Shown here: piece by piece, positions 47,701-57,077 of the stretch
How the letters are laid out: every line of letters begins with the position of its first letter
How positions within the stretch are numbered: position 1 is the first letter of the stretch
Origin: Symsagittifera roscoffensis
Taxonomy: Eukaryota; Xenacoelomorpha; Acoela; Convolutidae
Assembly: GCF_963678635.1 (NCBI RefSeq)
Contig: NC_087069.1
Coordinates: 41,158,831-41,222,830, forward strand
DNA: 64,000 bases
Direction of reading: 5' to 3'
Program-made: the position numbers and the translations under genes
Notes under the pieces: model-generated
Databases searched by the model: none
Seen by the model: the letters and a program-made list of their open reading frames with translations, nothing else
Told to the model about the DNA's origin: nothing

Positions 47701-48570
47701 CAGTCACTAGGTAGTGCTGATGAGAGTCCAATCAAAAAAGATTTACCCTTCAAAATTTAAAAAAAAGTAGGAAAACCGAAATCGATGGAGAGAAAAATGA
47801 AAAAAAAATTATGGTGGCAAAAAAGCCATTAACCCGAAAGTTTGGAAGCCCAAAGCTAGCACGAAGATTCCGAAGTTGAGAAAGAATTCTTGTCTTTTCG
47901 AAACTAGACGAGAAGATGGTGCAGTGTAGACTGAAACACGAAAAGAAAACAAAATAACGACAAAAGATCCATCAGCTTCCAGGTTAAAGAAAATTTTCTG
48001 AATCTGTGTAGATACTTCAAAAAAAATTAAAAATCAGAATAAATTGGTTATTTATCGAAGTGCAGAGTCTGAGAATGAGATCAAAAAGAATGAATTATTT
48101 GCAAGCTTAAGATTATTAATTTTTATTGGTACTTAAAACAAGTGTGTGAGATCAACTTTATCCACTAAAGCGCAAAGTATGGGGGATTGGTGTTTCACCT
48201 CGGGCTACAAGGTAATCAGTTTTATTGCATTATTTTTCGTGGCGACTTACATCAAAGAAAGAAATTAGTTTGGGTTGCTTTACACACCCCTGGGTTTTAT
48301 TAGGGTATCTGTAACTGAAACTATCCTAAGGCAATTTACTTTCCACATTTAAATGTCACGCTGAGAGGCAAAAACCAATTGATTTCTATTAACTCTTCAC
48401 AATGTTTACTGAGTAGGATCTAGTGTACGTTAGGCGCCATTGTGCATAAACACAGGCGGTAATAAAAAATTTTTGTTTCGTATTGAAAAGTCCCTTTTTC
48501 ATTTCTTGAAATTCTTCATGCAAAACAATTGCTGATCTTTCATGCGAAAAAGAACATGTTTTCTTGACTT
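47701..48570. other. P3 intergenic region between divergent genes
   Basis: AT-rich, without a supported ORF. The polymerase region leaves to the left and the plus-strand gene to the right, so promoters for both are expected here, but none can be defined from the sequence. Confidence 0.4.
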
Positions 48571-49290
48571 GACTTAGATAATGAATATTTTGACGATGTC
48601 CGTGATATTTCTAACGGTGACAAGCCAATAATCCGAGCTGGTATCAAGACATCTGAGAAAAGTGGTACTTATTTAACCGTAAAATTAACAAAAAAATAAG
48701 CAGAAGGCTTCTGCAGGTTTCGTCAAGCAGATACATTGAGCAGTGATGAATTCAATAAATTAGCTGACAACTATTCAAAGGTTACAAAATTAATGAAAAG
48801 AATACAACAACCAAGTGAAAATGTCAAAAAACCTAGAAAAAAGCGTGGTTATCTGAAAATATAAGCTGCTCTGAGCAAGGGTGTGAAAGCGATCAGGATT
48901 GGATTGGGATCATGACGCCGCCGATCGCAAGTGCAGATTAAATTGTGGGGAAAGTGAATTTCATTTTTCTTTGTATTCGTTTTCTCAACTACTAAGTTGG
49001 TTGAAGCCATGTTCGAACAGTCTCCTGACTTTTTTAAACAGTTTCGAAACAATTTCAAAATTTTTTATCACAAGTTATGAACCCAATTTTTCCTCATTTT
49101 CCAATAACTTGAATATGCTTATGCTTCTCACATAAAACTCAGTAATGTAATAATTGAGGGCTTCACTCATATTCTGAATGGCGAGCATGCGGCCCAATTT
49201 TCTAAGATTATTGATATTTTACTGAATGGATATGGTCAATTAGAAATAGACTCAAATACATTGTTTGTAAAATTTTTAATTGGAAAAAAA
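48571..49290 (+). CDS. Unknown plus-strand Polinton gene (P3 copy), frameshifted
   Basis: Reading in pieces: NEYFDDVRDISNGDKPIIRA and SGTYLTVKLTKK (48,580-48,699), a lysine/arginine-rich segment SENVKKPRKKRGYLKI ending near 48,864, EAMFEQSPDFFKQFRNNF (about 49,003-49,060), and VIIEGFTHILNGEHAAQF followed by an IDSNTLFVKF end (49,145-49,280). Every piece has an equivalent in the same order in P1 (14,183-15,160), which supports a real gene of some 230 residues. It is the only gene on this strand, converging on the protease. No domain is recognised; the basic middle hints at nucleic-acid binding (inference only). An in-frame stop before 48,571 hides the start. Confidence 0.6.
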
Positions 49291-49760
49291 ATTTTGAAAC
49301 CATGTTCCGTTTTCCAGAACTTTTTTTTTCATTTTCAGTCTCTCATGTTTTCTCAAACATCCTAGAATTTTCGAAATAAGGTTTAAAACAACAGCAATCA
49401 AATGGGCAACGGTAAAACAGTAAAGTTCACATAAAACTGAGTTTGCTGATTGAATAGGTCTGTTCATCAGTATTTGATATATTTCAACGTCATCTAAACT
49501 CATGAAACATCTCGCAATTTTGTTTACGTTTGGATACGTTGTTAGTTTTTGACCAAGGGGATCAGCAAAGAAAACGTGTACATCAGCTCGAGCAAACAGT
49601 AACCAATGAACACCAGGTTGATCAGAGTTTGATCCGTTCACAAGTAAACTCAATGGCCTTTTTTCAACGTCAATGGACAATTAGCTGGTCCAATACCTTC
49701 AGAGCAATACTCTAAATGTTTGCATTGATTTTAAAGCTCATATATCTGAACGTTGTCCAT
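49276..49760 (-). CDS. P3 adenain-like cysteine protease (Polinton PRO)
   Basis: Expected to process virion proteins, like adenovirus protease. Frame 49,276-49,680 shows SDQPGVHWLLFARAD with the catalytic His, FFADPLGQ with the Asp, and NRPIQSANSVLCELYCF with Gln and Cys in the order His-Asp-Gln-Cys typical of C5 proteases. The family consensus has CG.YC; here it is CELYC. A frameshift near 49,690 separates a probable N-terminus (GIGPAN segment, ATG near 49,760). The last 30 residues overlap the 3' end of the convergent plus-strand gene. Confidence 0.82.
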
Positions 49761-49793
49761 TTTTTGCCGTTTCTCTCTCTCTCTTTCTCTTTT
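49761..49793. repeat. CT-rich microsatellite
   Basis: TCTCTCTCTCTTTCTCTTTTCT tract of about 30 bp between protease and capsid genes; a polypyrimidine tract of this kind lies upstream of neither start in a way that decides it. Confidence 0.5.
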
Positions 49794-51049
49794 CTAGGTC
49801 ATGAGAGTATTTCTGGCAATTTTTCTGTCAGAATAGACGTATACTGTTGATGTGCGCTCTCCCATGAAAAATAACTCAATATTTCCAGCAAGTGGAGCGC
49901 CAAATTTACGCTCTTCTGAAATCGTCAATTCAGGATGAATAAAGTCATGTGAAGCCTCCTGAGTAAATGTGAGATCAAATGCCATCATATAATTATTGTG
50001 ATAATCAGCCAAACTGATTCCATGACTATTCTTAGAAGCAAAGTCTAGAGGTTCCAATGTGTTATAGTATATTCGTTTGTTATCAGTCGTTGATACAGGG
50101 CAACATGCAAAAGGAAACCAATTCGGTAAACAATGATTTCGTTCACTCCAAAAATTGATAATGAAACGGATTTGTTCAATTTGTACTCAAATATGCTGTA
50201 TTTGTGATTATTGCCACAACCTTTCGACGAACTGGCTCTTTGGCAAAATTATCTTCCTGTCGCCAGCTTTGTACCCCTATTGTGGTTAAAAATGTTCTCG
50301 GTAAAACTTCAATAAAGTTGTATATTGCTGGTGTTTTGAACTGAGTTTTTCCTATTGATGATAGTACAAAACGGTTACCACAATTTTGCGCACATATAGG
50401 TGTGCGTTTGAATTTGGCAATGTTTATCTTGATGCTCTGATATAATAAAAAAGTCATTATGAGATCGTCTTAGGGAAAGTCTCTTTATAACACCACTGAT
50501 TAGATGCTTGTCATATGATAAGAAATCACATGTAATTTTGCCAATTAGACGGACTTCCGTAGATGCATTTACGAACCGCTTGTGTTCCGCGACATCTTCC
50601 GCCCGCTTATTAAAACCATCAGCACCTCAAAAAAACTTTGATGTGCAAAATTGCAGTTAGTGGTAGAAATTTTTCTCCATTCAAGGACATTGTACATTCG
50701 GAAAAAAAAACAGATGAAAGGGGGTTATTGACCAAGTGTGGTGTGTCTCTTTAATCTGCATCTGTTGCATGAAATTAGAGAACAATACCAATGTTTTGAT
50801 CGGCGCGTGCTACAATCTCCAAGCGAAATCGTTGAAGATCGATTTAATTGTTTCTGTCTCCTAAAACTTCAAATTCGAGCACTGGACAATCAGGTGAATA
50901 AGATGGACCAGAGTTTTGAGTGAACGCATTTTCAAAGGTAACGAGCAAAGAAGGTTTTTCAAATAAATCTAATGAACTGTGAGTTACATCAGTTGGTAAT
51001 AAATAGAATTCATTTAGCACTCTGGGAAAAAATTGGAGCAACTTCTCAT
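49794..51049 (-). CDS. P3 F54H12.2-type capsid protein, frameshifted
   Basis: Member of the capsid protein family annotated F54H12.2-like in animal genomes. ATG at 51,049 gives MRSCSNFFPRVLNEFYLLP followed by SLDLFEKP, CPVLEFEVLGDRNN and IDLQRFRL, matching the family's N-terminal 'ELDLF..P ... PIEF...G..DYIDL' layout. Centre: SVFSECTMSLNGEKI (50,640-50,700), VRLIGKI and KRLSLRRSHNDF (50,460-50,560). C-terminus: 49,794-50,057 with MMAFDLTFTQEASHDF. The stop is at 49,794. Length, about 415 codons, is near the family norm. Several frame changes (about 50,840, 50,460, 50,180). P1 carries a relic at 15,838-16,745. Confidence 0.82.
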
Positions 51050-51412
51050 GGGTTTCTTTTCGTTGGAATGAGATCTTTTGTTTTCCTTTTAGTTTTTTGT
51101 CGTCTTGTTTTTTTTATACTACGATATTTAGTACGGCCACCTCCAACATGTTCTTTGATGGTGTTATTGACTCTGTTCTTCCAGGCTTGTTTTGGTGTTT
51201 TCTTCCGGATTGCTATATCTATTAATTCGGGTGCTGCTTGAACAAGTAATTCTTTTGCAATACGTTTTGCTGCTGGTACTATAAATTTCCGAGCTAATGG
51301 AAGCGCAACTCGTCCAATACACAAAGCAAGAGCGCCGAAGCCACTACTCCGCTGTCTGTAATGTCCCAAGAACTGTTGGCATCGTCGCTTGATTATGGTA
51401 ATACGCCTCCAT
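51046..51412 (-). CDS. P3 small basic virion-type protein
   Basis: ATG at 51,412 opens MEAYYHNQATMPTVL; a single frameshift then leads into GHYRQRSSGFGALALCIGRV, ALPLARKFIVPAAKRIAKEL and a lysine/arginine-rich tail (KYRSIKKTRRQKTKRKTKD). Polintons commonly place such a small Gly-rich, then amphipathic, then basic protein beside the F54H12.2-type capsid gene; it is thought to be virion-associated. The gene starts 4 bp after the minor capsid stop and its end overlaps the next ATG by a few bases, like a tightly packed viral cluster. Confidence 0.7.
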
Positions 51413-51416
51413 TTTC

Positions 51417-52291
51417 TTAATCAGAAAACTTTCGAAACTTCAAGGTCAAAACTATTTTTACTCCTCCTCCGCAAATGGCACAAACCTACCGGTTTCTGTT
51501 CGAAAGTTTACTGCAATGTTCTGGATGTTATTCACGAGGAGCTTTTTGTAACCCAAGTTGCCAAAAACTTCGCGATGATTTGGTTCAATGCTACAAGCGT
51601 AACCGTTTTCCACTCGTCGATTAGTATCAATGACCCCTAAACGGTGCTTTGATATCGCCCACATTCTGATAATGAATTATGTTCAAGTAGATAAACATCA
51701 TTTGAGTTCCAGCAGAGATATCAACAGGGTATTCGGAGATGAAATTTTGTGATGTGAGAGCGCTATGTCTTTGACTGGATTCTTCATAACCAATATGGTA
51801 GCCCGTTCCATCTTTTTTACCTTTGAAACCTAAGATACTGGGAATCATGGGACTCTCAAAGGTAATGCCTCCGCAATAAGGCATCCAAATTGAAAGATGT
51901 TTGGTAGTCGAGTCGATGCTATAACTGAAATTATTGAGATCATTTTTCCGATTGATTTCGCTGGATAATTTCTCGAATTCATCATATTCACGCTTTGTGA
52001 TTTCACCTATCTCTCTGTCATATGGTCTGGATATTTTATCTTTTGACACTTTTAGGCTTGCTTTAACTTTGTCTTTTTTGTAGTGCACTATTTTAGTATC
52101 TGTTACTTTGTTAAAATGAGTGGGAAACGTGATTTCTGTCAATGCAACTCTCCATTAGCTTTGAAGATCAATATCTCACTCAGCAGATTTTTAAAACTTG
52201 CTAGTGAGTTGTCAATGAAGATATTCATTGAGGCTGATGACACCAACGTAGTCGCAAAGGAATCTTTGTCTCCTCCAAAGTTGCTAGTCAT
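51417..52291 (-). CDS. P3 minor capsid (penton-type) protein, frameshifted
   Basis: ATG at 52,291 gives MTSNFGGDKDSFATTLVSS; shifts near 52,140, 51,645 and 51,460 carry the reading through 51,627-52,142 (SIWMPYCGGITFESPMIP, MMFIYLNIIHYQNVGDIKAP) and 51,458-51,664 (NNIQNIAVNFRTETGRFVPF), ending with a VLTLKFRKFSD-type strand at the stop 51,417. The 'IYxNIIxxQxVGD' and 'I..I...FR...G..VPF' segments are typical of the Polinton minor capsid protein, a single jelly roll that would form vertices. It starts 4 bp after the integrase stop. Confidence 0.78.
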
Positions 52292-52294
52292 TGT

Positions 52295-53230
52295 TTAGTT
52301 TGACCCTTCCTCTTCCAATACTCTGATTAGTTCGGGCTCATAAAATTTACCCTCTGTTGGTTCCTTAACAGCGCCGATAAGATTATAAGTCGGTGGGTTC
52401 CTTGTTCGTATGTCAAATATTTCAAAAACTTCGTCAGTGAAGGATTGTTTATAACCTTTTCGAAAAAGGTTGTCAATTTTTCCTATTCTAACAAAATTGA
52501 CAAAGTAGAGCGTTGGTCGGCGAACTAGTTTCAATGGTTGTTCCGCTCTTAATAAAATTAGCCGTGGAACATCCTTTTTGTCACTTAGTTGGGGGCTCAA
52601 TTGATGACGCGGTTTGTTCTCAAATTTATTAGGTTGACAAAATCTTGAAGCTTCTCGATTTAAGAGTAAGTCCATTTGTCCTTCGAAAACTTATAAATCA
52701 AACTCTTTAGTGATCGAATGTTCCTCTCGGCGAAAGCGAATTTTTTCACTCTCTGTTGTATAGGCCTCAATGCCTTTTTTCTCACAAAAACTTATGAAGG
52801 ACCCCTTGAATTCAGTGCCCTCGTCTACCTAGACTTTTTATTGTTGTTTTGTTTTAAACATTTGCTTGAATGCTTCTGCAGCTGAGGTGGCCTGTTTTGT
52901 TTTTTAATGGCTGTACAAGTAGATAAGGGGACATGCATCCACTGCAATCAAAAGATAAATTATATCTTTGTTGTAATGTGAAATTTTGTCAATATACGCC
53001 AGGTCAACAGACCATATTTCATCTTTGTCATAAAATATCACTTTGAGATGTGGTGTTTTGCGACGAGCTGTTCGATACTTTGTATATGCAGGCTCTGTAA
53101 GTAAAAACGTTTTCACTTTACTTCTTGGAATTCTTGATGTCTCTTTCAATTTCTTTACACTGCCAATCAATGCTGGATTTTTACTTGTAAATTTATTGTT
53201 TAATATTTTTTCTTCAGCCGGTGTACTCAT
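52295..53230 (-). CDS. P3 retroviral-type integrase (DDE), frameshifted
   Basis: Polinton integrases insert the element and are related to retroviral/Ty3 integrases. ATG at 53,230 begins MSTPAEEKILNNKFTSKNP. The core has DEIWSVDLAYIDKISHYNKD (first Asp), YLLIAVDACPLIYLY, then VDEGTEFKGSF (second Asp, about 52,830) and AFAERNIRSLK (Glu, about 52,725). The C-terminal frame 52,295-52,675 has the typical VRIGKIDNLFRKGY...FTDEVFEIFDI, PPTYNL and FYEPEL segments. Thus D, D and E are all present but in different frames; in-frame stops and a shift at an A-run near 52,735 interrupt it. Confidence 0.85.
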
Positions 53231-54045
53231 GCCACAGTTATGATTTTGTCTTCGTCTTCTCTGTCGTTGCAGAATCTGAATTGTTATTGGGCGTTTCGTA
53301 CGATTCAGAGTCTTCCTCTTCTCCTTCGTCGCGTTCGGCTTTTGCGCTGCCTTTTTTTCACTGTATGCGACAATCCTTAGGTTATGCGTCTTTTAATAAT
53401 TTTTGAGCCGGAACTTGTCGATGTTTTTTTGTTGGTTGAAAGTTTGGCTCTTGCTGTTGAAGGGGATATTGTGGGACCTCGACCTTTTTGCTTTTGTTGA
53501 CTTGTTCCGTAGTCGTTGACTGTACCGAGACTTTGGCATACTTGTTCATAACCAACTGTTCGTCAAGTTTGAGAGATATCAAAATCAGCATGAAAGCAGG
53601 GTTGTACAATTTTTTAGTTTGTCGTTGTATCTCATACAAAAAAACTGATGCCCTAAGATTGGTTGGATTTTTATCAACGTTAAACTCTTCATTTTCTTTG
53701 TTTATAATGACTCGCTTTGACTTTTTAACATTTTCCAGAATTTTTTTCGCTCGCTTAAGTTTGTTTTCGTCCATGAGTTGTAATTGTAACATAATAATTT
53801 TAGTGGATAAAGCGTCATTAAGCTTAGCACTTGTTTCCAGTTCATTTCCCTCATCTTCAGTGAAAAGGAGAGCTTGTTCTTGTTGATTGTTTTCTGCTGT
53901 GGCATTCTGCAGTGTTTCGGGGGTTGGTTTGACTGAAGAAATAGTTGTTCTTGCATATAGGTGTCTTAAGCAATTCAACTCTGATAGTTGCGAATCTTAT
54001 ATGTTTCTTCGAAATTATTAGGATTTGGAATACTAACAGGCACAT
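53221..54045 (-). CDS. P3 uncharacterised charged protein between ATPase and integrase
   Basis: The main frame 53,382-53,978 (198 aa) contains DALSTKIIMLQLQLMDENK, KLKRAKKILENVKKSKRV and VFLYEIQRQTKKLYN, then a Gln/Pro-rich segment and a basic KKHRQVPAQKLLKDA end; an acidic tail (ERDEGEEEDSESYE) follows in another frame (53,260-53,340). An upstream segment near 54,000 (SIPNPNNFEETYKI) is out of frame. Polintons often have a protein of this type here. Its function is unknown to me. It starts just downstream of the ATPase stop. Confidence 0.6.
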
Positions 54046-54054
54046 GACCGTTGA

Positions 54055-54637
54055 CTACATTGAGCAGGCATATGCAAACGACTGATATGACTTGAGTATT
54101 TGATGATTTTTTAAAAAAGCTCCGCAGTTGAATTCATTTGAGCTGGGTGTCGCCTCATATAATGGTGAATAGAAAATTGAGGGGCCAGGAGGTATTATGT
54201 TTGAACCGTATCTAAGACAGTCTGATGTTCGGGGATCTACATCTCTAAGTAAAAGTCCGAAGGTTTCCTTTGCAGCCAGTTCAAAAAAATTTCGTAAAAA
54301 ATTGGTTACTTATGTCTTTCTACCGTTGCCAGTTTAACGAATTCTTTATTATTGTAAATTTCTTCGCCTGAGTCATCAAATTAGCTAGTAGAATGTTTTC
54401 TATATTTCTCAAACGATCAAATCTATCAATTTTTACGAATTCAATTTGACTACTGGGAGCGTTTACCTTTTCTCGAACTATGGGTTTTATATCCTTGGAA
54501 AAAACTAAAACTCTTTCAAATTTGGGGTAAAAAGTTCTCCCTTTTAATAGTTTGAAATTTAATTCTCTTTTTACAGATCCTGAAGGTCCTACAACTGCCA
54601 TAAATAGTCCTGTCGACGTGTCAATAATTTTAATCAT
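54055..54637 (-). CDS. P3 packaging-type ATPase (FtsK/HerA-like), degenerate P-loop
   Basis: Would pump DNA into capsids. Starts MIKIIDTSTGLFMAVVGPSG; the Walker A reads GPSGSVKRE where the family has GPSGSGK(S/T), so the glycine before Lys is replaced by Val and the following Ser/Thr by Arg. LLKGRTFYPKFERVLVFSKD and SSQIEFVKIDRF follow. After a stop near 54,313 the reading continues with a GLLLRDVDPRTSDCLRYG segment, equivalent to the conserved YLLID..P.....LR C-terminal motif, and ends at 54,055. About 194 codons, slightly short of the usual 200-250. Confidence 0.75.
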
Positions 54638-54930
54638 ATCCTTGTGTTGGGTAGTACGTACTCAACTAAACCAGACATTATGAAAAACCAAACTGATGTT
54701 TCTTCACAGCTCAGTTGCATCAAACAAAGTTTCTAGATACAAAAGCTTATCAAAATTAAAATTGAAATCCTTTGAGACATAAAAACTACTTATGATCTGG
54801 GAACAGTGGCATCAAAACAAAATTTTCAAGATTTTTGTTCGTTGTTATTCGATCATTGAAAAAAACAGTAACTATAGTTGCATCCGGCTCATCATCTGCT
54901 ACTTTAGACCTTCAGGTTTTCAACTTAATT

Positions 54931-54931
<1 letters not shown>

Positions 54932-54964
<33 letters not shown>
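54932..54964. repeat. (CT)n microsatellite
   Basis: About 30 bp of uninterrupted CT repeats, followed by a short CTAT run. Confidence 0.9.
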
Positions 54965-54968
<4 letters not shown>

Positions 54969-55480
54969 ATCTATCTATATCAACCGTTTCTTTTTGAGGA
55001 AGAAAAATGTATGGTATTAATTCTTCTGAACAGTAAAAAATCTCGTCTCGAGTATAACCAGAGTAAAAATTAGTAGTATCATTTGCATTGTCATACATTT
55101 TCACTACATAGTTGGCTGGGAAATTTTTAGTTTTTACATGATATAAGATTTTGTTCACTGAGTTGTTTTTTACTAACTTCTAAAAATTTTCAGGTAAGTC
55201 ACTGCTGCTGAGATCCATTCGAGCTCCAAGCTGACGTTTGGGTACTAGGACTAGCTAGGGAAGTTAAACTCCTCGTTTGCTGGCTATCTTTTTGAATAAA
55301 CTTGAATCGTTGAAAGTATATGAGTTGGTCATTCACCGAATAAAACCTTCTTAAAGTAGTAAATTTTTCTTCCGATAAAGTGATTTGTTCTTTTCGCTGC
55401 ACAACTCGAACTCGGCAACCAATTCGTTCATCCCTTGTTTTGATATCACTCTCTGGATTCATCCAAGCACATAACACTTA
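54965..55480 (-). CDS. P3 unknown ORF pair
   Basis: Two minus-strand frames: 55,199-55,477 (starts MLCAWMNPESDIKTRDERIG; contains LRRFYSVNDQLIYFQRFKFI) and 54,967-55,158 (NKILYHVKTKNFPANYVVKM, YDNANDTTNFYSGY). Composition and strand fit P3 genes and they may be parts of one protein split by a frameshift near 55,180. No domain recognised and no relic copy in P1 or P2 to compare. Confidence 0.4.
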
Positions 55481-55949
55481 ATTTGGAGATATGTACGTCT
55501 CCATTTTTGCTACTCTCTCGCTGTTGCTCATTCTACAGCCAGTCAAAAAACGCCTTGCTTTTCTTCAAAGCGCAGTGATTTCTGGAGTGGTTTAGATGAA
55601 AATTTCTATTGCAAGTTGGATAGTTTTTGAAATCTAAATTTTCAATTCTTGGACAACCCAATTCATCCTGGTTCTCAACTTTTCGATCCAAATACGTTGT
55701 CAGAAAATCACTCTTTTATTTTCCTTTAGCGTAAAAACTTTGAATAATCTGATTGAGGTTTAAACATAAATAATCAAAGCTTTCTCAGTGAATTCCGTGC
55801 AATTTTTTAGCCAATCAGTTCTAAGCTTTTTGTTCAGATTTAGAAATAGAATTGAAACTGGCTGGAGGTAGAAAACTAAGAGAGTCACTGTAATCAGAAG
55901 TTGTAATGACTGGTTTTTGAGCTGTAAAATTATTTTTCGTACAACGGAA
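55481..55949. other. P3 segment without a supported gene
   Basis: Minus-strand fragments without a clear frame; nothing recognised. Confidence 0.35.
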
Positions 55950-56640
55950 TCCTTCCGAGTCTAGCATGACTGATCTTTCCTTCAACATTCTAACAATTGA
56001 TAGAGACTTTGTTTTGTCATTTTAACATTAAAACAGAAAGTAATACCACTGAAGTGACCAATCAGGCTGTTGCTATTTTTCCACTGTTGCAAATAACAGT
56101 AGTTGGGACCAGTGTTATAAACTTCGTGAACGAATCCCGCGGCATCGTGCAAATTTGCATGCAGTCGTAATATTTTTTGAATCATCGAAGTAATTGTCCA
56201 ATGAAGATTTATCTATGCCAATAAGACCTCCATATGGTCTAAGTTTAATGGCAACGACATAGCTTATGTCATTTTTGCTGGAAAAGAAAAACAGAGAGCA
56301 AGTAGCCAGAAAATAATTTCGAGTTCAGAGTTTTCCGCATAGGTTTTTTTCACGGTCAAATAAATCTTTCACGGTCAAATTGAAGTAACTCTACGTTTTT
56401 CCAATTTCATTTTGTATTTTTTCCAACAACTGACGGACCTGCTGAATTTCAAGCCAGTGGAAGTGAAAGTAACCTTGCAGATACCACTTACTCTGTCCTA
56501 TATATCGGTGGTAGATATTTAGATAGACCACTGGAATTTTTTGATCTTTTAAAAATTTAACAAAACAAAGTCGAATCATTCGCTCCGCCCCTTTCTCAGT
56601 CAATATTCAGAACGAATAATCAAATACGTTTGAATAAAAG
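55950..56640 (-). CDS. P3 unknown ORF near the right end
   Basis: Frames 56,391-56,603 (MTEKGAERMIRLCFVKFLKD, then VVYLNIYHRYIGQSKWYLQG) and 55,982-56,185 (RLHANLHDAAGFVHEVYNTG, then a WKNSNSLIGHFSGITFCF segment) look coding and are separated by a short unaligned stretch. This is the first gene inside the right TIR on the minus strand. No family recognised. Confidence 0.4.
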
Positions 56641-56779
56641 CAATTGATAGACTAGTAGCTTTCCCATACTTTTATTTTGCATAAAAACACCACAAAGTTC
56701 GTTCAAGTAAAAATGTTCTTTACAACTCTGCCCATAGTCTTGATCGAATGTTAACGCACGAAAGTGCAGTCACCAGGCA

Positions 56780-57077
56780 TACCTTTTTATTATATATCAC
56801 AAGAGCAGTAACTCATTATAATATAGTCATTTCAGAGCACTTAGTATATAACACAAGTGGTTTTATTTTCCTCTCTGGAGTGCCCCTGTGTTTTGAAAAT
56901 TAGTTTGAAAATTAGCATTGAAAATTAGTTTCATGTGGTTTTGGGATTAGCGTCTGGAGGACAGAGAAATTGTGTCTGGAGCGCCTATGTGGTTTTGGGA
57001 TTAGGCTCTGGAGCACCCCTGTGTAGTGTAGGTACCCCCCCCCCCCCGCCCCTGCTGGAGCGCCGGCAAACTAGACT
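56780..57077 (-). repeat. P3 right terminal inverted repeat
   Basis: Inverse of 42,055-42,318. Differs by an expanded C run (about 14) near 57,037 and by a short triplication of GAAAATTAGTTT (56,898-56,932). Outer end reads AGTCTAGTTTGCCGGCGCTC going inward. Confidence 0.9.

Larger units (their letters stand above)
42055..57077 (-). mobile_element. Polinton/Maverick element P3, about 15 kb, with TIRs
   Basis: Bounded by inverted repeats starting AGTCTAATTCGCTGGCGCTC (left) and AGTCTAGTTTGCCGGCGCTC (right, read inward). Between them lies a near-complete Polinton gene set: family B polymerase, adenain-like protease, F54H12.2-type capsid, basic protein, minor capsid, integrase, charged protein, packaging ATPase, all on the minus strand, plus one plus-strand gene. 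The size fits the 15-20 kb family range. A clear 6-bp target duplication was not found (AGTAGA left, ACTATT right). Most genes carry frameshifts. Confidence 0.9.
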
